This document shows, one piece after another, positions 44,453-53,814 of a stretch of DNA of 64,000 nucleotides. Positions within the stretch are counted from its first letter, which is position 1; the number at the start of each line of letters is the position of its first letter. The notes under the pieces were generated by a model. It worked only from the letters and a program-made list of their open reading frames with translations, made no database searches and was not told where the DNA came from. Made by a program: the position numbers and the translations under genes. The stretch is from Mesorhizobium sp. NZP2298 (GTDB lineage Bacteria > Pseudomonadota > Alphaproteobacteria > Rhizobiales > Rhizobiaceae): the NCBI RefSeq assembly GCF_013170825.1, contig NZ_CP033365.1, positions 5,530,001 to 5,594,000 on the forward strand. The letters run 5' to 3'.

Positions 44453-44477
44453 TTGTTTCTCGAACCGCAAGGCTGAG

Positions 44478-46847
44478 ATGAACCAGTCGCCCTACCCCAC
44501 GGTCACAGCAGGACCGCCGCGCCCAAGCCTCATCCTGAGGCCCGGCCAGATCGTGCTGCCGCCGGGCATGGAACGCTATACAATCCAGGGCAATGGCGCG
44601 GCGCTGATCGAAGTCGAGGCCGGCGATACGATCACGGTCCGCAATGTCGAGGGTGGCCAGGCCTGCGAACTGCTGGCCTGGGACGTCACAGGCGCCACCG
44701 ATGCCGCCATCCTCGGCGAAAGATCCAACAGCAATGCCGCAGGCATCAAGGCGTTGCTGACCGAAGGCGATGACAGTCTCGCTGCCCTGCGGCGGGGCAT
44801 CTCGCGCCGGCAAGTTCAGCTTGACCAGGCCAAGGCAGTCCGCGTCTTCGGCAGTGCCACGCCTGCAGGCACCGAACAGGGTTTCATCGTCGCTCGCGAC
44901 GGCTCGATGATCGTCGCTGCACCCGGCGGCCCGATGCTGGTCGATGGCCACGACACGGCAACGCCGCTTACGGTTGTCGTGCGCCGCGCCACGATCCGCC
45001 TGAAGACAAAATCGCAGTTGGCCGATCCACTCGCCGATCCGGTGCTCGACCTCAGGGTGCACTCGGCAACCGCCGAATCCTATTTCGTCAAGGCGGGCGA
45101 CTATCTGCAGATCATCGATGTCGACGGGCGCCAGTGCACCGACTTCCAGTGCTTTTCGGCGCGCAAGCTCGACAAGGGCCTCGACCATCCGCTCGACGTG
45201 ACCACGACACGCACGCTGATGGGATCAAGCTATCCGATGCCCGGCCTGCATTCGAAGTACTATGACCAGGACATGGAGCCGCTGGTCGAGGTGGTGCAGG
45301 ACACGTGTGGTCGACATGACGCCTTCGCGCTCGCTTGCGCGGCCAAATATTACGACGACATCGGCTATCCCGGTCACACCAATTGCTCGGAGAACTTCAA
45401 CCGCGCGTTGTCGGACAAGGGCGTCAATCCCCGCGCCGGCTGGATGGCGATCAACTTCTTCTTCAACACGGCGATCGACGCGCACGGCGTCATGGTGTCT
45501 GACGAGCCGTGGTCCAGGCCGGGGGACTATGTGCTGCTGCGCGCGCTCACCGACATCGTCTGCGTTTCCTCCGCCTGCCCCGACGACACGACGCCGGCCA
45601 ATGGCTGGGACCTGACCGACATCCACGTGCGGACCTATTCCGGCCAGCACAAATTCTCGCGAGCGATCGCCAGACGCATGACGCCCGATTCGGAACCGAA
45701 AATGACCCGCGAGACAGCCTTTCATTCGAGCTTTGCCAAGCACACCCGCAACTTCGTCGAGTACAGGGGCTATTGGCTGGCCAACTCCTTCGCCAAGGAT
45801 GGGCCGATAGCCGAGTACTGGGCATGCCGGCAGGACGCGGTGATCATGGACCTGTCGCCGCTGCGCAAGTTCGAGGTCACCGGCCCGGATTCCGAAGCGC
45901 TGCTGCAATACACGCTGACCCGCGATGTGAAGAAACTCGGCGTCGGCCAGGTCGTCTACTCCGCCATGTGTTACGAGCATGGCGGCATGATCGACGACGG
46001 CACGCTGCTGCGGCTCGGCAAGGACAATTTCCGTTGGGTCGGGGGCGACGATCTTTCCGGCGAATGGCTGCGCGAGACGGCAAAAAAGCTCGACCTCAAC
46101 GTGCTGGTGCGCTCGTCAACCGACCAGATGCATAATGTCGCCGTGCAGGGCCCGAAAAGCCGCGACATCCTCAGAGAAGTGATCTGGACTTCACCGTTGC
46201 AGCCATCGATTGATGAGCTCGAATGGTTCCGCTTCGCCGTCGCCCGCATCGGCGGCGGCAACGGCGTACCGGTCGTCGTCTCACGCACCGGCTATACTGG
46301 CGAGCTCGGCTACGAGATATGGTGCCATCCGCGCGACGCAGAAAAGGTGTTCGACGCCATATGGCAAGCCGGCCAGCCGCATGGGCTGAAGCCAATGGGC
46401 CTGCAGGCGCTCGACATGGTGCGCATCGAGGCCGGACTGATCTTCGCCGGCTACGAATTCTCGGACCAGACCGACCCGTTCGAGGCCGGCATCGGCTTCA
46501 CCGTGCCGCTGAAGAGCAAGACCGATGATTTCGTTGGCCGCGAGGCGCTGATCCGGCGCAAGGAAAACCCGCAAAACAGACTGGTCGGCCTCGACATTGA
46601 CGCCAATGTCGCTGTCGGCCATGGCGATTGCGTCCATGTCGGCCGTGCCCAGATCGGTGTCGTCACCTCGGGCATGCGTTCGCCGGTCCTGAACAGGAAC
46701 ATCGCGCTGGCTCGGCTCGACGTCACCCATGCGGCCATCGGCACCGAGGTCGAGATCGGCAAGCTCGACGGCCATGCCAAAAGGCTGCCGGCGCGTGTCG
46801 TCGCCTTCGCCCACTACGATCCACAGAAGACCAGACCGCGTTCCTGA
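44478..46847 (+). CDS. tdm: Trimethylamine N-oxide demethylase (TMAO aldolase)
   Basis: The protein has 789 residues. It has the two-part make-up known for Tdm of Methylocella silvestris: an N-terminal DUF1989 half (to about 400) that splits TMAO to dimethylamine plus formaldehyde, and a C-terminal GcvT-like half (SRTGYTGELGYEIWC) that transfers the formaldehyde to tetrahydrofolate. C287, C303 (TNCSENF) and C367 (SSACPDD) keep the spacing of the three zinc-binding cysteines of the M. silvestris enzyme as I recall them (263, 279, 343, a constant offset of 24). It stands alone between mgdD and the second permease gene. Confidence 0.93.
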   Translation: MNQSPYPTVTAGPPRPSLILRPGQIVLPPGMERYTIQGNGAALIEVEAGDTITVRNVEGGQACELLAWDVTGATDAAILGERSNSNAAGIKALLTEGDDSLAALRRGISRRQVQLDQAKAVRVFGSATPAGTEQGFIVARDGSMIVAAPGGPMLVDGHDTATPLTVVVRRATIRLKTKSQLADPLADPVLDLRVHSATAESYFVKAGDYLQIIDVDGRQCTDFQCFSARKLDKGLDHPLDVTTTRTLMGSSYPMPGLHSKYYDQDMEPLVEVVQDTCGRHDAFALACAAKYYDDIGYPGHTNCSENFNRALSDKGVNPRAGWMAINFFFNTAIDAHGVMVSDEPWSRPGDYVLLRALTDIVCVSSACPDDTTPANGWDLTDIHVRTYSGQHKFSRAIARRMTPDSEPKMTRETAFHSSFAKHTRNFVEYRGYWLANSFAKDGPIAEYWACRQDAVIMDLSPLRKFEVTGPDSEALLQYTLTRDVKKLGVGQVVYSAMCYEHGGMIDDGTLLRLGKDNFRWVGGDDLSGEWLRETAKKLDLNVLVRSSTDQMHNVAVQGPKSRDILREVIWTSPLQPSIDELEWFRFAVARIGGGNGVPVVVSRTGYTGELGYEIWCHPRDAEKVFDAIWQAGQPHGLKPMGLQALDMVRIEAGLIFAGYEFSDQTDPFEAGIGFTVPLKSKTDDFVGREALIRRKENPQNRLVGLDIDANVAVGHGDCVHVGRAQIGVVTSGMRSPVLNRNIALARLDVTHAAIGTEVEIGKLDGHAKRLPARVVAFAHYDPQKTRPRS

Positions 46848-46931
46848 GCATTGCCTTCAGGACAGGCAAAACCGCGCCAGCAGCGCCGCGAGGCGTATGC
46901 TTGCGTGCGCGCGCAAGCGTGATGTGTACGG

Positions 46932-46973
46932 TTTCACAAAACGCTTGACCTGAAAGCGCGCCGGATCAATCTT
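46932..46973 (+). promoter_or_regulatory. Putative promoter with TTTCAC half-site, second permease
   Basis: TTTCAC (46932-46937) is followed by TTGACC (46945-46950) and, 17 bases on, AATCTT (46968-46973). This is the only candidate promoter noticed before the permease at 47098. No right half-site is clear. Confidence 0.35.
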
Positions 46974-47097
46974 CACTCTTAAGAAAAAAAAACGACTGAG
47001 TGGAAACATTGGAGTCGTGTCGTCATGGGCCGGGGAGCAAGCTTCGCAAAGTCGAGGCATCGCCGGCGGGGAACATCGAAAAGGGGAAGTCACTGAC

Positions 47098-48807
47098 ATG
47101 AGCACCATAAGCACGACCCTGGAACAGCCTGCCGAGGGCAAGCTGCTCAGGCATATCGACTGGCGCGGCGCCTTCTGGGTGGCAAGCGGCGTTCCGGCAC
47201 TGGTTCTGTTTTCGATCGGCGGCATTGCCGGCACGACCGGGACGCTGGCCTTCCTGATCTGGACGGTGTCCATGATCATGGGTTTCCTGCAATCCTTCAC
47301 CTATGCCGAGATCGCCGGCCTGTTCCCGAACAAGTCCGGCGGCGCCTCGATCTACGGCGCCACAGCCTGGCTGCGCTATTCCAAGTTCATCGCGCCGCTG
47401 TCGGTGTGGTGCAACTGGTTCGCCTGGTCGCCGGTGTTGTCGCTCGGCTGCTCAATCGCCGCCGCCTATATCCTCAACGCGCTGGCGCCGGTGCCGCTGT
47501 TCACCGAGACCTCGGCGGAAGTCGTCGCCTATATCGCGGCGCATGCCGGAACGGCACCCGCCGACGCCATCACCGCCGTGACCGCGGCCGCAACGCCCGC
47601 AATCCGCAACTGGACGCTGTACAGCCACACGCTGGGTCCGGTTTCCTTCACGTTCAATGCGACCTTCTTCATCGGCGCGGTGCTGATGCTGATCATCTTC
47701 TCGATCCAGCATCGCGGCATCCTCGGCACCGCCAATGTGCAGAAGTATATCGGCCTGCTGGTCATCATCCCGATGCTCATCGTCGGCGTCGTGCCGATCG
47801 TCACCGGGCAGATCAACTGGGCGAATTTCTCGCCGCTGGTGCCGCTGGCCGCCGCCTATGCGCCCGAGCCAGGCGCCTGGAACATCGCCGGGTGGACGCT
47901 GGTGCTCGGCGGCATGTTCATCGCCGCCTGGTCGACCTACGGCTTCGAGACCGCCGTCTGCTACACTTCCGAATTCAAAAATCCCGGCACCGACACGTTC
48001 AAGGCCATCTTCTATTCCGGCCTGCTCTGCATGCTGTTGTTCATCCTGGTGCCCTTCACCTTCCAGGGCGTGCTGGGCCTCAACGGCATGCTGGCAACGC
48101 CGATCGTCGACGGCTCCGGCGTCGCTGACGCGCTTGCCGGCATGGTAGGCGGTGGCAAGCTCATCCACAGCCTGCTGGTGATGCTGATGATCCTGGCGCT
48201 GGTGCTGTGCATCATGACGGCGATGGCCGGCTCCTCGCGCACGCTCTATCAAGGCTCGGTTGACGGCTGGCTGCCGCGCTATCTCAGCCACGTCAACGAG
48301 CATGGCGCGCCGACCCGTGCCATGTGGACCGACCTCTGCTTCAACCTGATCGTACTGGCCATCGCCTCGGCCGATGCGACGAGCTTCTTCTTCATCCTCG
48401 CCGTGTCGAACTGCGGCTACATCATCTTCAATTTCCTCAACCTCAATGCCGGCTGGATCCACCGCATCGACAACGGCCATATCGCACGGCCATGGAAGGC
48501 GCCGACCTGGCTGCTCGGAATCGGAGCCATCTTCGCCTATGTCAACGCGATCTTCATGGGCGCCGGCGCCAAGGTGTGGAACCCGATGGCGCTGTGGGCC
48601 GGGCTGATCACCGCGGCGCTGATCATTCCGGTGTTCTGCTTCCGCCACTACATCCAGGACAAGGGCAAGTTTCCCGACCACATGCTGGCCGATCTCGGCA
48701 TGACGGGAACTGACCTCTCGGTGAAGAAAGCGGGCATGCTGCCCTATCTGACGCTGGTCGCCGGCGTGGTCGTGATGCTGATCGCCAACTGGATATTCGT
48801 CATCTGA
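47098..48807 (+). CDS. APC-superfamily permease next to tdm
   Basis: The protein has 569 residues from ATG 47098. Longer starts are open but unsupported. At least 12 membrane helices are expected. Features include FSIGGIAGTTGTLAF in the first helix, the loop FPNKSGGASIYGATAWLRYS and WSTYGFETAVCYTSEFKNPG near residue 285, typical of the amino-acid/choline-type APC group. A 45-residue hydrophilic insertion (ETSAEVVAYIAAHAGTAP) between helices is longer than usual. Location suggests trimethylamine or another methylated amine as cargo. Amino acids remain possible. Confidence 0.85.
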   Translation: MSTISTTLEQPAEGKLLRHIDWRGAFWVASGVPALVLFSIGGIAGTTGTLAFLIWTVSMIMGFLQSFTYAEIAGLFPNKSGGASIYGATAWLRYSKFIAPLSVWCNWFAWSPVLSLGCSIAAAYILNALAPVPLFTETSAEVVAYIAAHAGTAPADAITAVTAAATPAIRNWTLYSHTLGPVSFTFNATFFIGAVLMLIIFSIQHRGILGTANVQKYIGLLVIIPMLIVGVVPIVTGQINWANFSPLVPLAAAYAPEPGAWNIAGWTLVLGGMFIAAWSTYGFETAVCYTSEFKNPGTDTFKAIFYSGLLCMLLFILVPFTFQGVLGLNGMLATPIVDGSGVADALAGMVGGGKLIHSLLVMLMILALVLCIMTAMAGSSRTLYQGSVDGWLPRYLSHVNEHGAPTRAMWTDLCFNLIVLAIASADATSFFFILAVSNCGYIIFNFLNLNAGWIHRIDNGHIARPWKAPTWLLGIGAIFAYVNAIFMGAGAKVWNPMALWAGLITAALIIPVFCFRHYIQDKGKFPDHMLADLGMTGTDLSVKKAGMLPYLTLVAGVVVMLIANWIFVI

Positions 48808-48825
48808 CAGAGGCAACTTAACAGG

Positions 48826-48857
48826 TATCGGGCGCGCTTCGGCGCGCCCGATATTTT
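48826..48857 (+). terminator. Strong intrinsic terminator after the permease
   Basis: A perfect 12-bp stem (TATCGGGCGCGC / GCGCGCCCGATA) with a TTCG tetraloop is followed by TTTT. It marks the right border of the methylated-amine cluster. Confidence 0.9.
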
Positions 48858-48881
48858 CGGCCACCGGCCGGGGGCTTCACC

Positions 48882-50237
48882 TCACCCAGCCTTGCGGACC
48901 GACGCTTCCGTACCTTCGAAGAACCGGTTGGGCGGCCGCTTCAGGCCGAGATTCTCGCGCAGCGTCGAGCCCTCATACTGCCGCCTGAAGATGCCGCGCC
49001 GCTGCAGCTCGGGCACCACCTTCTCGACGAAATCGTCGAGCCCGGCGGGCAGGTAGGGAAACATGATGTTGAAGCCGTCCGATCCCTCGGCGACCAGCCA
49101 TTCCTCCATCTCGTCGGCAATGGTTTTCGGCGTGCCGACGAAAGCAAGGCCGGAATAGCCACCCAGTCTCTGGGCAAGCTGGCGCACCGTCAGGTTTTCA
49201 TCCCGGGCCAGTTCGATGACACGCTCGCGGCTGCTCTTCGAGGCATTGGTCTCCGGTATTTCCGGCAGAGCGGCGTCGGGATCAAAGGCCGACGCGTCAT
49301 GTCCAAGCGCGATCGACAACGAGGCAATGCCGCTCTCGTAATAGACCAGGCTGTCGAGCTTCGCCCGCTTGGCCCGCGCTTCCTCGACACTGTCGCCGAC
49401 AATGACGAAAGCGCCAGGCAGGATCTTGATGTCGTCGCGGGAACGGCCAAGTTTTTGCGCCCTGCTTTTAACGTCGGCGAAGAAGCGTTGGCCCGACCCG
49501 AGATCACCATGGGCGGCGAAAATGACTTCCGCCGTTTCCGCGGCCAACTGCCGCCCGGCCTCCGACGCGCCGGCTTGCACGATGACCGGCCAACCCTGCA
49601 CCGGCCGCGCGATGTTGAGCGGGCCGCGCACAGAGAGATGCTCGCTCTTATGGTCAAGCACATGCAATTTGGCGGGATCGAAATAGAGGCCGCTTTCGGC
49701 ATCGCGGATGAAGGCGTCGTCGGCAAAGCTGTCCCAGAGGCCGGTGACGACATCGTAGAATTCCCGCGCCCGGTGATAGCGCTCGTCATGCTCGACATGT
49801 TCGTCGAGGCCGAAGTTGAGCGCCGCATCGGGATTGGACGTCGTGACGATGTTCCAGCCGGCGCGTCCGCCGCTGATGTGGTCGAGCGACGCGAATCGAC
49901 GGGCGATGTGATAGGGCGCGTCAAAGGTGGTCGATGCGGTGGCAACCAGCCCGATGTGATCGGTGACGGCGGCAAGCGCCGACAACAAGGTGAACGGCTC
50001 GAACGAGGTCACCGTGTGGCTGCGCCGGAGCGCCTCGATCGGCATGTTCAGCACGGCCAGATGATCGGCCATGAAGAAAGCGTCGAATTTCGCCGCCTCC
50101 AGCGTCTGCGCGAAACGCTTCAGATGCGCGAAGTTGAAGTTAGCGTCGGGATAGGCGCCCGGATAGCGCCAGGCGCCGGTGTGCAAACTGACGGGACGCA
50201 TGAAGGCGCCGAGCCGCAATTGCTTCTTTTCTGTCAT
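48882..50237 (-). CDS. LLM-class flavin-dependent monooxygenase (NtaA/SnaA/DszA/SoxA family)
   Basis: The protein has 451 residues. A TIM-barrel monooxygenase using reduced FMN from a separate reductase is indicated by LGAFMRPVSLHTGAWRYPGA, DAFFMADHLAVLN, SGGRAGWNIVTTSNPDAALN (the most typical segment) and FVGTPKTIADEMEEWL. Members break down nitrilotriacetate, EDTA, dibenzothiophene sulfone or alkyl sulfides. No reductase gene is adjacent. It is convergent with the permease, and nothing links it to the amine pathway beyond position. Substrate unknown. Confidence 0.9.
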   Translation of the reverse strand: MTEKKQLRLGAFMRPVSLHTGAWRYPGAYPDANFNFAHLKRFAQTLEAAKFDAFFMADHLAVLNMPIEALRRSHTVTSFEPFTLLSALAAVTDHIGLVATASTTFDAPYHIARRFASLDHISGGRAGWNIVTTSNPDAALNFGLDEHVEHDERYHRAREFYDVVTGLWDSFADDAFIRDAESGLYFDPAKLHVLDHKSEHLSVRGPLNIARPVQGWPVIVQAGASEAGRQLAAETAEVIFAAHGDLGSGQRFFADVKSRAQKLGRSRDDIKILPGAFVIVGDSVEEARAKRAKLDSLVYYESGIASLSIALGHDASAFDPDAALPEIPETNASKSSRERVIELARDENLTVRQLAQRLGGYSGLAFVGTPKTIADEMEEWLVAEGSDGFNIMFPYLPAGLDDFVEKVVPELQRRGIFRRQYEGSTLRENLGLKRPPNRFFEGTEASVRKAG

Positions 50238-50429
50238 GGGAAGACACCCTGATAAGGACGAGCGTTGCCGCTCCGGTGCCGCTCAGCATGGTACCGCTTG
50301 GCCGCACTGGGAAGGAATTCTGTTTTGCAAAATCGGCGCTAGAGAGCATTTTAATCGGCGTGATGGGATCAGCCGCCGCGCCGGACCATCCGCCATCGAC
50401 ATCAGCGATGGCGGATGATCAGCTCCGCT

Positions 50430-53400
50430 CTATTCGGCTGCCAGCGCCAGTTGCGGCCTTTCCGGCTGTTCCGTCGCGGATGCTTCCGCGGCGTCGACAC
50501 CACGCTTCTTCGGCTCGCGGCCAAAGAACAGGGCATAGCCGGCGGGCAGCACCAGGATGGTCAGCACGGTGGCGACCACGATGCCGCCCATCATCGCATA
50601 GGCGAGCGGCCCCCAGAACACGGCGCGCGAGATCGGGATCAGCGCCAACACCGCCGTCATCGCAGTCAGCACGATCGGCCGGAAACGGCGCACAGCCGAG
50701 CCGATGATGGCCTCCGAGCGCTCCATGCCTCTGGCGATGTCCTGGTCGATCTGGTCAACCAGGATGATCGAGTTGCGCATGATGATGCCGAGCAACGCGA
50801 TGACGCCGAGGATAGCGACAAAGCCGAACGGCGCGCCGCTGATCAAAAGGGCCGCGGCCGCGCCGATGATACCGAGCGGACCGGTGGCCAGCACCAGCAT
50901 CGCCTTGCCGAAGTTCTGCAGCTGGATCATCAAGAGCACGACGATGATGGCCAGCATGATCGGCGCCTTGGCGGCGATCGAAGCCTGGCTTTCGGCCGAA
51001 TCCTCGGCACCGCCCTGGATTTCGATCTTGTAGCCGGGCGCCAGGCCGTCGCGCAGGCCCTGGATGTCCTTGTACATCTTGGTGACGACGTCATTGGACT
51101 GCACGCCGTCGGGCAGCGTGGCACGCACGCTGATCGTCGGCAAGCGGTCGCGGCGCCACTCGATGCCTTGCTCCAGCACCGGAACCACCTTGGCCACCTG
51201 CGACAGCGGCACGAAGCCGCCGAAATCGGTCGGGATATAGACCGAGTCAACCGACGACAGCAGGTTGCGGCTGGCGTCCGGCTCGCGAGCGACGATGGAC
51301 ACGGTCTCCTCGCCGTCGCGGAAATTGTCGAGCGGTGCGCCGGACATGGTTGCCTGCAGCATCTGGCGGATGCGCTGCGAGGTGACGCCGAGCGCACGGG
51401 CACGGTCCTGGTCGATCACCAGCTTCATCGCCGGCACCGGTTCGAGCCAGTCGTCATGGACCGCGCCGAGCAACGGATTCTCGCGAAACTTCGCCTTGAC
51501 CTGGTCGGCGATGCGGCGCACCTCCTGGCGATCCGGGCCCATGACGCGCATCTGCACCGGCCAGCCGGTTGGCGGTCCGAGGAACAGGCGGTCGACCTTG
51601 GCGCGGATCGAGGGGAAGTCCTCGGCCAGAACTGTGCGCAGCTTGACGATCAGCCGCTCGCGGGCCGGCTCGTCATTGGCCATCACCAGCATCTGGGCGA
51701 AGTTCGGATTGCTGAGCTGTTGGTCGAGCGGCAGGAAGAAGCGCGGCGCGCCTTCGCCGATATAGGTGGCGATGAAGCGCTTGTCCTTGTCGTTCATCAT
51801 CTTGGCCTCAAGCGCCTTGGCCTGCGCTTCGACCTCCTTGATCGAGGTGCCTTCCGGCAGCCAGAGGTCGACGAGGATCTCCGGCCGCGACGATTGCGGG
51901 AAGAAGTTCTGCGGAATGAACTGGAACGCCCACAGGCTTGTGGCGAAGGTCACCAACGTCATGACAAGCACGATGATGCGATGGCGCACCGCCCAGCCGA
52001 CGGTGGCGCGAAGCCGGCGGTAGAAGCGCGTGTCGAAGACATCATGATGGCTGCCAGCATGCTTGCGCTGCTTGAGGATCATGTTGCCGAGCCATGGCGT
52101 GAAATAGACCGCGACGAACCACGACACGATCAGAGCGATGCCGACGACATAAAACAGCGTGCGCACATATTCGCCAGCCGTGGAGGCGGCAAAGCCGACC
52201 GGAATGAAGCCGGCGGTGGTGATCAGCGTGCCGGTCAGCATCGGGAAAGCGGTCGATGTATAGGCAAAGCTCGCCGCCTCGATCTTGACCAGGCCCTCCT
52301 CCAGCTTTCGCTCCATCATCTCGACGACGATCATGGCGTCGTCGACAAGCAGGCCGAGTGCAATGATCAGGGCGCCCAGCGAAATGCGCTGCAGGTCGAT
52401 GCCGAGCTCGTACATGATGGCGAAAGTGGCTGCGAGCACCAGCGGAATGGCAATGGCGATGACCAGGCCAGAACGCCAGCCGATCGACAAGAAGGAGACG
52501 ACAAGCACGATCAGCAGCGCCTCGCCGAGCGCGTGCATGAATTCGGCCACCGCATCCGTGACGACGCCCGGCTGGTCGGAAATCTGGTCGACCGACACAC
52601 CATAAGGCAGCCCCTCCTCGAAGCGCTTGTAGGTCGCCTCGACATCCTTGCCGACGTCGGTAACTTTAAACCCCTTGGCCATCACGACGCCAAGCTGCAC
52701 GCTGTCATGACCGTTGAAGCGGTATTTGCGCTGGAAAGGATCTTCGAGCCCCGAGGTCACGGTGGCGATGTCGCCGAGCCGGGTGACCTGGCCCCCGGCG
52801 CGAAGGCGCAGTTCCCTGATATCGGCGGCCTTGGTGACGTCGCCTTCGACCGAGATGCGCACCGAATTGATGCCGGTGTCGACGGCACCGGCCGGATCGA
52901 CATTGTTCTGGCCCTTGATCGCATTCTGCAGGTCGGTCAGCGTCAGGCCGCGCTCGGCCAGCGCCTTGGACGAGACGTCGATATAGAGCTTTTCCGGCTG
53001 GTCGCCGATGATGACGGCCTTCTCGACGCCGGGCGTGGTCAACAGCATGTCGCGCGCCTGGATGGCGAATTTCTTCAGCTCGGGATAGGAGAAGCCATCG
53101 CCGCTGATCGAATGCAGCGTGATGAAGGTGTCGCCGAACTCGTCGTTGAAATAGGGGCCGAGCAACCCTTGTGGGAGGTCGCCGGATATGTCGCCGACCT
53201 TCTTGCGCACCTGATAGAAGGCATCCGTTACCTCGGCGGCGTTGGTATCGCCCTTGATCTGCACCGTGATGATGGCGCTGCCGGCGCGGGTGAAGGAGCG
53301 TACGAAGTCGAGATGCGGCGTTTCCTGCAGCTTGCGCTCGATCTTGTTGACGACCTGGTCCTCCATCTCCTGGATCGAGGAGCCCGGCCAGATCGCCTGC

Positions 53401-53570
53401 ACGACCATGACGCGGAAGGTAAAGTCGGGGTCTTCCTTCTGGCCCATGCGCATCAGGCCGAGCGCACCAGCGATGATGATCAGCCCGAACAGGAACCGTG
53501 CTATGGAGGGGTGGCCGATGGCCCAGCGCGAAAGGTTGAAGGGCCGCTTTTCTTCAGTGGAGTTCGTCAT
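50430..53570 (-). CDS. RND efflux pump, inner-membrane subunit
   Basis: The protein has 1046 residues, full length for the AcrB/HAE1 group. The N-terminal helix is followed by EDPDFTFRVMVVQAIWPGSS, which suits the subgroup with TetR-linked pumps. The first membrane block has LGLLVDDAMIVVEMMERKLE with the double Asp of the proton relay. The C-terminal block has LLGIIMRNSIILVDQIDQDI. Export of lipophilic compounds is expected. The substrate is unknown. The adaptor gene is 244 bp upstream, and that gap contains no recognisable gene. Confidence 0.95.
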   Translation of the reverse strand: MTNSTEEKRPFNLSRWAIGHPSIARFLFGLIIIAGALGLMRMGQKEDPDFTFRVMVVQAIWPGSSIQEMEDQVVNKIERKLQETPHLDFVRSFTRAGSAIITVQIKGDTNAAEVTDAFYQVRKKVGDISGDLPQGLLGPYFNDEFGDTFITLHSISGDGFSYPELKKFAIQARDMLLTTPGVEKAVIIGDQPEKLYIDVSSKALAERGLTLTDLQNAIKGQNNVDPAGAVDTGINSVRISVEGDVTKAADIRELRLRAGGQVTRLGDIATVTSGLEDPFQRKYRFNGHDSVQLGVVMAKGFKVTDVGKDVEATYKRFEEGLPYGVSVDQISDQPGVVTDAVAEFMHALGEALLIVLVVSFLSIGWRSGLVIAIAIPLVLAATFAIMYELGIDLQRISLGALIIALGLLVDDAMIVVEMMERKLEEGLVKIEAASFAYTSTAFPMLTGTLITTAGFIPVGFAASTAGEYVRTLFYVVGIALIVSWFVAVYFTPWLGNMILKQRKHAGSHHDVFDTRFYRRLRATVGWAVRHRIIVLVMTLVTFATSLWAFQFIPQNFFPQSSRPEILVDLWLPEGTSIKEVEAQAKALEAKMMNDKDKRFIATYIGEGAPRFFLPLDQQLSNPNFAQMLVMANDEPARERLIVKLRTVLAEDFPSIRAKVDRLFLGPPTGWPVQMRVMGPDRQEVRRIADQVKAKFRENPLLGAVHDDWLEPVPAMKLVIDQDRARALGVTSQRIRQMLQATMSGAPLDNFRDGEETVSIVAREPDASRNLLSSVDSVYIPTDFGGFVPLSQVAKVVPVLEQGIEWRRDRLPTISVRATLPDGVQSNDVVTKMYKDIQGLRDGLAPGYKIEIQGGAEDSAESQASIAAKAPIMLAIIVVLLMIQLQNFGKAMLVLATGPLGIIGAAAALLISGAPFGFVAILGVIALLGIIMRNSIILVDQIDQDIARGMERSEAIIGSAVRRFRPIVLTAMTAVLALIPISRAVFWGPLAYAMMGGIVVATVLTILVLPAGYALFFGREPKKRGVDAAEASATEQPERPQLALAAE

Positions 53571-53814
53571 CGGTGCTGGTCCACTTTGCTGTTTGCCGGC
53601 GCCTGGTGCTTCGAAGAAGCGCGGCGCGCGAAAACGAAATCATTTGCGTTCGGTACTGGCTTCCGGGCGGCGAGGCTTTCCGAGCGGAGAGACACTCATC
53701 GAGGTGGGACGCTAGGATCGATGCGGGGGTACATCGGCCTTGACGTCTCGACCTTCGGGCGCACGCCGCCCGGAAACCTGCGGCCGCGGGAACGCGCGGC
53801 CGACCTGTCTGTCG

